In this document: positions 6,479-11,033 of the stretch, piece after piece
Position numbering within the stretch: position 1 is the first letter of the stretch
Layout of the letters: the number at the start of each line of letters is the position of its first letter
Source: Deltaproteobacteria bacterium
GTDB lineage: Bacteria; Bdellovibrionota; UBA1018
Direction: 5' to 3'
NCBI GenBank assembly: GCA_016194835.1
Contig: JACQAU010000266.1
Location: forward strand, 1-11,033
Length of the DNA: 11,033 nt
The notes under the pieces: generated by a model
The model's input: only the letters and a program-made list of their open reading frames with translations
Databases searched by the model: none
Told to the model about the DNA's origin: nothing
Position numbers and translations under genes: made by a program

Positions 6479-7169
6479 ACATCTGGTAACCCACTCCTCT
6501 CACACTTCGAATAATTTGTGGTTTTTCTGGATCTATTTCGATCATCCTTCTTATACGCATAATAAAATTATCCACAGTTCGTGTTGTTGGAAATTCGTTA
6601 TCTCCCCAAACTTCATTTAAAATCTCATCTCTGCTAACTACCTTACCTTTTTTAGTAATGAGTAATTTTAACAAAGCGCATTCTTTGTGAGTTAAAGGTA
6701 AAATTTTTCTGTCGGTTTCGATTTCAAATCTAGCAAAGTGTATAAGTGCCCGGCCAATTTTTGTGTTTTCATAATCCAAAGTATTTTGTGTGAGTTGTTT
6801 TGCACGTCTTAATGCATTTTTAATTCTTAAGAACAGTTCTTTCAGGTGAAACGGTTTTGTAACATAATCTTCTGCTCCAAGTTCTAATCCTCTAATGCGG
6901 TCTTCGGGAGATCCAAAGGCTGTAAGAAAAATAATGGCGGTTGACGGTCTCTTTTGCCTTAGTGTTTTTGCAATTTCAAAGCCAGAATCATCCGGAAGTC
7001 CAACATCCAATATAACAAGATCAAAGTTATTATGTGAAATCTCAAGCCTAGCTTCTGTCCCCGTAGTTGCCAACGTCGCATGAAATCCATCTTTTTGGAG
7101 TCGTTCGTGTAAAGTGGAACCAACATTTTTTTCGTCTTCTACTAAAAGTATTTTTATCTGCTCAGACAT
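6471..7169 (-). CDS. OmpR-family response regulator
   Basis: A 232-residue two-domain regulator. The receiver domain (about 1-115) has the acidic pair E11/D12, phospho-acceptor D55 in VILDVGLP, T83 and K105 in the K-P-F turn, so all switch residues are present. The C-terminal winged-helix domain (about 130-232) ends with the OmpR/PhoB pattern RTVDNFIMRIRRMIE ... IIRSVRGVGYQMYV. ATG 7169 is chosen because AAGGA at 7180-7176 lies 6 nt upstream and the receiver fold begins immediately. An upstream start near 7229 would overlap the kinase by about 65 nt. It overlaps the kinase stop by 8 nt and the hemE start by 8 nt. It should be phosphorylated by the kinase next door. Control of the surrounding haem genes is inferred from position. 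Confidence 0.95.
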   Translation of the reverse strand: MSEQIKILLVEDEKNVGSTLHERLQKDGFHATLATTGTEARLEISHNNFDLVILDVGLPDDSGFEIAKTLRQKRPSTAIIFLTAFGSPEDRIRGLELGAEDYVTKPFHLKELFLRIKNALRRAKQLTQNTLDYENTKIGRALIHFARFEIETDRKILPLTHKECALLKLLITKKGKVVSRDEILNEVWGDNEFPTTRTVDNFIMRIRRMIEIDPEKPQIIRSVRGVGYQMYV

Positions 7170-8094
7170 CTGGAGTCCTTTTAAATAAAAGTGACACCGG
7201 AAAGCCTGGAAAATGTTGCTCTGCTTCAAAGCGAGCCTTTCCGTTCATTCGCTGCATTAGAATGCTGATTAAATAAAGCCCAACTCCTGCACCTGTTGAT
7301 TTCTGGCCTTTTTGAAAAATCCTTCCGTATCTGATTTGTTTTTCTTTGATACCGTCTCCATTGTCATTATATTTTAGCCAAATTCTATTTCTGTCTGGCG
7401 TGGTCGAAATAGTAATTTTAATTTTTTCTTTATACGTGTGGCGCAATGAATTCTCAAACAGATTTTTTAGTATTATCTGTACGGCTATTGTATCCGCACT
7501 GACTACGGTGTCTTCTACTTTCATGTCAACTGTAACCTGGTTTGGATGAGTTTCGATACAGGCTTTAATTGTCTGTTCGATCAAAGGCCTTAATCTCACA
7601 GGCTGCAGGTGAAGTGCTCCTCCGCCTTCGACTCTGGCAAGTTCTAGTGTTCTTTCTACTTGAGATTCTAGGCGCAAAGTGTCTTCTAGAAGGCGATCCA
7701 ACATTGTTTCATTATATTTTTTGTCTTCGACTAGGGCTTCGGCTTGTAAGCGAATACTTGTGAGTGGTGTGCGCAGTTCATGTGTCAATGATGCAAAAAA
7801 CGCCTGTATTGATTTTGATCGCAAAACGTCACGCCAGTACAACCAAAAAAGCAAAACAGTACTGGCTAAAAGAAGAATAAAAACTGTTCCCCCTTCCCAG
7901 TAAAGCATGCGTTGCATTTTAGACCAATTGTTTTCACTCAATCCTGAAACTATGCCAAGTTGTTTTTCTAATTCTACAATTCTGGCAGAATGTTTTAAAA
8001 TCAAGCTACCCCACCAAAAACCCAAGGCACATATAAATATCACCCAACATATTTGAGCTATGAACATGGCCTTGAGTCTGCGATTTTTTATCAT
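7162..8094 (-). CDS. Membrane sensor histidine kinase
   Basis: A 310-residue inner-membrane kinase with two transmembrane segments, about 10-33 and 68-87, enclosing only ~34 extracytoplasmic residues, so there is no folded periplasmic sensor domain. The first segment is rich in Trp and contains Cys16 and Cys22. The dimerisation domain has the H-box SLTHELRTPL with phospho-His 105. The ATPase domain is intact: N-box N211/N215 (NLFENSLRHT), G1 box DNGDG at 244-248, F-box GRIFQKG, and G2 box GAGVGL at 268-273. There is no HAMP or PAS domain. Its ATG overlaps the hemL stop as ATGA (8094-8091), and its end overlaps the response regulator by 8 nt. The stimulus is unknown. With so little outside the membrane, a membrane-borne or lipid-soluble cue (for example a porphyrin) or an accessory partner is plausible, but this is inference. 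Confidence 0.95.
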   Translation of the reverse strand: MIKNRRLKAMFIAQICWVIFICALGFWWGSLILKHSARIVELEKQLGIVSGLSENNWSKMQRMLYWEGGTVFILLLASTVLLFWLYWRDVLRSKSIQAFFASLTHELRTPLTSIRLQAEALVEDKKYNETMLDRLLEDTLRLESQVERTLELARVEGGGALHLQPVRLRPLIEQTIKACIETHPNQVTVDMKVEDTVVSADTIAVQIILKNLFENSLRHTYKEKIKITISTTPDRNRIWLKYNDNGDGIKEKQIRYGRIFQKGQKSTGAGVGLYLISILMQRMNGKARFEAEQHFPGFPVSLLFKRTPDV

Positions 8095-9356
8095 TTTAAG
8101 ACTTCCAAAAAAGTGTGAATATTAGTTTCATGATGGACTGTAGACAAAAATGAAACTTCATGACCACTTGGTGCCAAATAAAAACCGTGGTCTAGGCACT
8201 TATGAAAAAGCTTGGCATACCGCTCTTTTTGAGTAGACGGTATTTGAGTTATAGATCGCACAATACCATCTTGAGTTTCGATTTTTCCACAGACAATCCA
8301 AAAAATAGAGGCAAAGTTTTGAACATGCCATCCTGTATGCTTTTCAATCTCTGAGGCTAAAAACATTGTTAGTGCTTCAAGCTTTATATAAGGATTATCT
8401 CGTTTTAGTTTTTTTAAAGTCGCAATCCCAGCACACATTGCTACTGGATTGGCGCTTAGTGTTCCAGCCTGATACACTGGACCTAAGGGTGCCACGAGAT
8501 CCATTAAGTCTGCGCTACCACCGTAGGCTCCTACTGGAAAGCCCCCACCAATTATTTTTCCATAAGTGACTATGTCTGGCGTGAGTCCTGTTCGTTCAGC
8601 CATGCCTCCAAAAGCAACTCTAAAGCCAGTAATGACTTCGTCAAAAATAACTAAAGCTCCATGCATGCGAGCTAGTTTGCAAACATGAGGGAGAAAATCT
8701 GATGTTTGTATGAGCAGTCCATTGTTTGCAGGTATTGGTTCTACAATAATGGCAGCGATTTCTTTTCCCATGTCTTCGAATATTTTTTCAAGTACTACCG
8801 AGTCATTTAATGGCGCTACAATAGACTCATTAGCTGTAGCTTTAGAGACTCCAGCGCTATCAGGAGTTGTCATCTCAGCTAAACCAGAACCTGCACGCAC
8901 TAGCATTGAATCAGCATGACCGTGATAGCATCCATCAAATTTGAGGATTTTATTTCTCCCAGTTGCTGCTCGTGCTAAGCGAATGGCAGACATTACAGCC
9001 TCAGTGCCTGAGCTAACAAATCTGATTTTTTCGACCCACGGTATGTTTTGTGTAATGAGTTCTGCCAGTTCTAGCGACCATGGTTCAGCAGTGCCGTAGG
9101 ACCAGCCACGGTGGAGTGCCTCTTGAACGGAGCACATAATCTCTTCGTCTTGGTGGCCAAAAATCAGTGGTCCCCATGACATACAAAAATCAATATAAGT
9201 ATTGCCATCGACGTCTGTGAGCTCCGCTCCCTTGGCTGACTTGATAAACCTTGGTATTCCGCCAACCCCACGAAAAGATCGCACCGGTGAATGTACTCCG
9301 CCAGGTGCAGTTTTTTTTGCTCTTTCAAAAAGTATTTCAGATTGCGAGTAATTCAT
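8091..9356 (-). CDS. hemL: Glutamate-1-semialdehyde 2,1-aminomutase
   Basis: A 421-residue PLP enzyme of the class III aminotransferase fold that makes 5-aminolaevulinate from glutamate-1-semialdehyde, so this organism uses the C5 route with glutamyl-tRNA reductase. The N-terminus has PGGVHSPVRSF. SSGTEAVMSAIRLARAATGR is at 115-134, YHGHAD at 144-149, FDEVITGFR at 238-246, and the PLP lysine is K267 in YGKIIGGGFPVGAYGG, agreeing with E. coli K265. ATG 9356 is chosen because the protein then begins (MNYSQSEILFERAKK) like E. coli and Bacillus HemL. In-frame ATGs at 9374 and 9386 would add 6 or 10 residues, and none of the three has a good ribosome site. It overlaps hemB by 20 nt and the kinase by 4 nt. 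The loop VEPIPANNG differs from the common VEPVAGNMG type. Confidence 0.97.
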   Translation of the reverse strand: MNYSQSEILFERAKKTAPGGVHSPVRSFRGVGGIPRFIKSAKGAELTDVDGNTYIDFCMSWGPLIFGHQDEEIMCSVQEALHRGWSYGTAEPWSLELAELITQNIPWVEKIRFVSSGTEAVMSAIRLARAATGRNKILKFDGCYHGHADSMLVRAGSGLAEMTTPDSAGVSKATANESIVAPLNDSVVLEKIFEDMGKEIAAIIVEPIPANNGLLIQTSDFLPHVCKLARMHGALVIFDEVITGFRVAFGGMAERTGLTPDIVTYGKIIGGGFPVGAYGGSADLMDLVAPLGPVYQAGTLSANPVAMCAGIATLKKLKRDNPYIKLEALTMFLASEIEKHTGWHVQNFASIFWIVCGKIETQDGIVRSITQIPSTQKERYAKLFHKCLDHGFYLAPSGHEVSFLSTVHHETNIHTFLEVLK

Positions 9357-10413
9357 ATATCCAGTTCTTGGCATTGCGAGCGCCATAGGAAATTATCATA
9401 GATGCTCCAGCGCGCGCAAAAGCAATCCAAGCTTCGAGGTGAGCGGCGTTTGCGGCAATTAGTTTTTTTTCTGCAAGCAGTTCAATAGCTGCGTACTCTC
9501 CACTTACTTCGTAAACCGCCCAGGGCCTGGGTATTTGTTTTGTTAATTGTGAAAGAATGTCTAAATAAGGTAAGCCAGGCTTGACCATCAAAATATCCGC
9601 TCCTTCTTCTGCATCTCTAAGTGAGCTCAAAAATGCGTCTTTAGGTCTAGCTGGATCAATTTGATAAGTTGCGCGATCTGTAAGATCGCATGTCAAATGA
9701 TCTGTAAGATCGCATGTCAAATGATCTGTAAGATCGCATGTCAAATGATCTGTAAGTGTGTTTGTATTGGGAGCTGAATTGGCAGCAATGCGAAAAGGGC
9801 CATAAAACTTTGAGTGAAACTTGGCTGAATAACTCATAATTAGTGTGCGCGTATAGTTTCTTGCATCTAAGCTAGATCTTATGGCGCGTACTCTGCCATC
9901 CATCATATCGCTTGGAGCTACACAATCAGCTCCAGCCTCTGCATAAGTGCAGGCAGCGCGGACAAGTTCAGAGACTGTGCTATCATTTTCGATATGGTCA
10001 CTTTCTGAGAGTATCCCACAATGACCGTGTTCAGTAAATGAGCAAAGACAAACATCAACGGCTAAAAAAACATCTTTCCCGAAGTGTTTTTTGATGTTTT
10101 GGATTTGTTGTGCACAAAAGTCAAAATTAAAGTTATTAGTAGTTTTTTTTGAAGGCACTCCAAAGAGTAAAAATTTCTGCACGCCAGCTTCGATGTCTGA
10201 TTCTATTTGTGTGATTAGTGTATCAGGTGTTTCTCTAAAAACCCCGGTAAGTGCAGGGATAGATTCTCGTTTAGCAATATCTTGGACAACAAAAAGTGGT
10301 TGTAAAAACTGCTTGTGTGAAATTTTGACTTCTTGTGTGAGATCTCTAATAAAATTGCTTTGCCTAAGCCTTCGCAATGATATGGAATTGGATTTTAAAT
10401 AATCTTGAGCCAT
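9337..10413 (-). CDS. hemB: Porphobilinogen synthase (delta-aminolaevulinic acid dehydratase) with repeat insertion
   Basis: A 358-residue enzyme that condenses two 5-aminolaevulinate molecules to porphobilinogen. DVCLCSFTEHGHCG carries the zinc cysteines C122, C124 and C132, so it is a Zn-type enzyme. APSDMMDGRV lies at 166-175. The two active-site lysines are K198 (SYSAKF, before FYGPFR) and K278 (MVKPGLPYLD). VSGEYA is present near the C-terminus. Usual length is about 320-340; this one is longer because residues 220-243 consist of three copies of the octapeptide LTDHLTCD between SAPNTNT and LTDRATYQIDPAR. That is the lid segment that closes over the active site in known structures. The insert adds three cysteines. 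The frame stays open, so the enzyme is probably functional. AAGGAG at 10427-10422 lies 8 nt before ATG 10413 and decides the start. It overlaps hemD by 19 nt. Confidence 0.96.
   Translation of the reverse strand: MAQDYLKSNSISLRRLRQSNFIRDLTQEVKISHKQFLQPLFVVQDIAKRESIPALTGVFRETPDTLITQIESDIEAGVQKFLLFGVPSKKTTNNFNFDFCAQQIQNIKKHFGKDVFLAVDVCLCSFTEHGHCGILSESDHIENDSTVSELVRAACTYAEAGADCVAPSDMMDGRVRAIRSSLDARNYTRTLIMSYSAKFHSKFYGPFRIAANSAPNTNTLTDHLTCDLTDHLTCDLTDHLTCDLTDRATYQIDPARPKDAFLSSLRDAEEGADILMVKPGLPYLDILSQLTKQIPRPWAVYEVSGEYAAIELLAEKKLIAANAAHLEAWIAFARAGASMIISYGARNAKNWIYELLAI
9675..9756. repeat. Three perfect 24-bp tandem repeats plus a 10-bp fourth copy, in frame within hemB
   Basis: Units at 9675-9698, 9699-9722 and 9723-9746 are identical (plus strand GATCTGTAAG followed by ATCGCATGTCAAAT). 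Bases 9747-9756 repeat the first 10 bp. Because 24 is divisible by 3 and each unit lacks stops, it adds eight residues per copy to HemB. Each unit contains GATCTGTAAGATC, a 5-bp inverted repeat around GTA. In the copy next to 9671 this extends to a perfect 7-bp inverted repeat (GCGATCT-GTA-AGATCGC, 9673-9689). Replication slippage is the likely origin. Confidence 0.97.
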
Positions 10414-11033
10414 TGTTTCCACTCCTTTACAGATGGAAAAACTAAAGTTTTGATGTGTTTAGATTGTAAAAGCTCAGCAGTTTTTCCTGGACCGCAGGAC
10501 AAATGTGCCTGTGGTTGTGCTATGTCTTTTAACCTAATCCATTGAGAACCGCTCGCCAAAAATACATGTGTTGCGTTAGCGAGTGCGGATTTAGCTTGAT
10601 CATTATAGTTATGGAGGACCCGATAGGTTGGTATTACATTTCCTGTGTTCCATGTCTCGGTTGCATCATCATGTGTGAGGATTGTCCAATCTGAGAGTTT
10701 TGGTAGTTGTAAAACAGGTTCTTGTAGGGTGGCTATGAGAGAGTTAAACCCTAGTCCTTCGCCACAGCCTTCGACCCATATTCCTTGAGCGGCTAAACGA
10801 AACCAGCTTTCAAGTCCAGAGGTGTAAATTCGGTGATCGGCAGTCAAATTATTTTTTTCAGGCAAAGCATTTGAGTGTGCAATGAAAACAGCAATGTTTT
10901 CATGTATATGATTAACAACAGCAGTATTGTCATATATATTAAGTGTATTTATTAATAGTTCTTTTTGTGTGCATTTTCTGGCCCAGTCCAAGCCGTTCCA
11001 TGAATTTATTGGTTGATCAGAGGGTGAAAGAGC
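10395..11033 (-). CDS. hemD: HemD-like uroporphyrinogen III synthase region (5' part outside window; possibly the HemD half of a HemC-HemD fusion)
   Basis: The visible 212 residues are the C-terminal part of a protein open at the right edge; the frame continues without a stop to 11033. A TTG at 10991 would be an internal start but has no reason to be preferred. The assignment rests on weak patterns and context. ATHVFLASGSQWIRL (near the middle of the last third), followed by a segment with C-G-P-G-K-T-A-E-L-L and then IKTLVFPSVKEWKQWL, follows the HemD layout of 'V.FTS.....L', 'IG..TA..L' and a closing helix. Upstream, YTSGLESWFRLAAQGIWVEGCGEGLGF resembles an N-terminal HemD-like lobe. HemD proteins are poorly conserved, so this is moderate confidence. 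If correct, it closes hydroxymethylbilane to uroporphyrinogen III. HemC is expected upstream or fused. The coding end overlaps the hemB start by 19 nt. Confidence 0.62.
   Translation of the reverse strand, partial: ALSPSDQPINSWNGLDWARKCTQKELLINTLNIYDNTAVVNHIHENIAVFIAHSNALPEKNNLTADHRIYTSGLESWFRLAAQGIWVEGCGEGLGFNSLIATLQEPVLQLPKLSDWTILTHDDATETWNTGNVIPTYRVLHNYNDQAKSALANATHVFLASGSQWIRLKDIAQPQAHLSCGPGKTAELLQSKHIKTLVFPSVKEWKQWLKII
10422..10427 (-). promoter_or_regulatory. Ribosome binding site deciding the hemB start
   Basis: AAGGAG on the minus strand, 8 nt before ATG 10413 and inside the hemD-like coding end. A GTG at 10422 overlaps it and is therefore rejected as the start. Confidence 0.75.

Noticed and set aside
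9675..9756. CRISPR array
   Set aside because: Units are directly adjacent with no spacers and are read in frame as part of HemB.
9675..9756. Rickettsia-type palindromic coding element
   Set aside because: Those elements are about 100-150 bp and palindromic as a whole; here a 24-bp unit is simply tandemly repeated, with only a short internal inverted repeat.
10091..10402. A 103-codon plus-strand frame
   Set aside because: Antisense to the conserved N-terminal half of hemB; composition is that of a complementary-strand shadow.

Overview
The window is an AT-rich bacterial segment dominated by a haem (protoporphyrin IX) biosynthesis cluster on the minus strand. HemL is present, so 5-aminolaevulinate is made from glutamate (C5 route), which argues against a typical alphaproteobacterium using ALA synthase. 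The exported protein, the membrane histidine kinase and the type II toxin-antitoxin pair fit a Gram-negative organism. Several motif details in the start of the protoporphyrinogen oxidase, in HemL and in the HemD-like protein resemble, from memory, predatory or host-associated lineages such as Bdellovibrionota. No 16S rRNA or other phylogenetic marker is present, so this placement is weak.

Right part, 11033 down to 4081, minus strand: hemD-like (5' end outside the window), hemB, hemL, sensor histidine kinase, OmpR-type response regulator, hemE, hemN. With the starts chosen here every neighbouring pair overlaps, by 4 to 20 nt. This looks like one translationally coupled transcription unit with a two-component system built in between the early and late enzymes. 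HemB carries three perfect 24-bp tandem repeats, in frame, in the active-site lid region.

Middle part, 2219 to 4056, plus strand: a Phd/YefM antitoxin and RelE/ParE toxin behind a near-consensus promoter, a possible 49-codon ORF, a clear rho-independent terminator, and an unrecognised exported protein. This plus-strand block separates hemN from the rest of the haem genes and may be an insertion into an ancestral operon.

Left part, 2071 down to 1, minus strand: hemH (ferrochelatase), a TetR-type regulator 2 nt downstream, and the start of a protoporphyrinogen oxidase (hemY/hemG-like) that runs off the left edge.

Together the genes cover glutamate-1-semialdehyde to ALA (HemL), porphobilinogen (HemB), uroporphyrinogen III (HemD-like), coproporphyrinogen III (HemE), protoporphyrinogen IX (HemN), protoporphyrin IX (HemY-like) and haem (HemH). 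HemA and a complete HemC are not seen and may lie just beyond 11033. Two regulators, one two-component and one TetR, are interleaved with the enzymes and are candidates for haem, porphyrin, iron or oxygen control.
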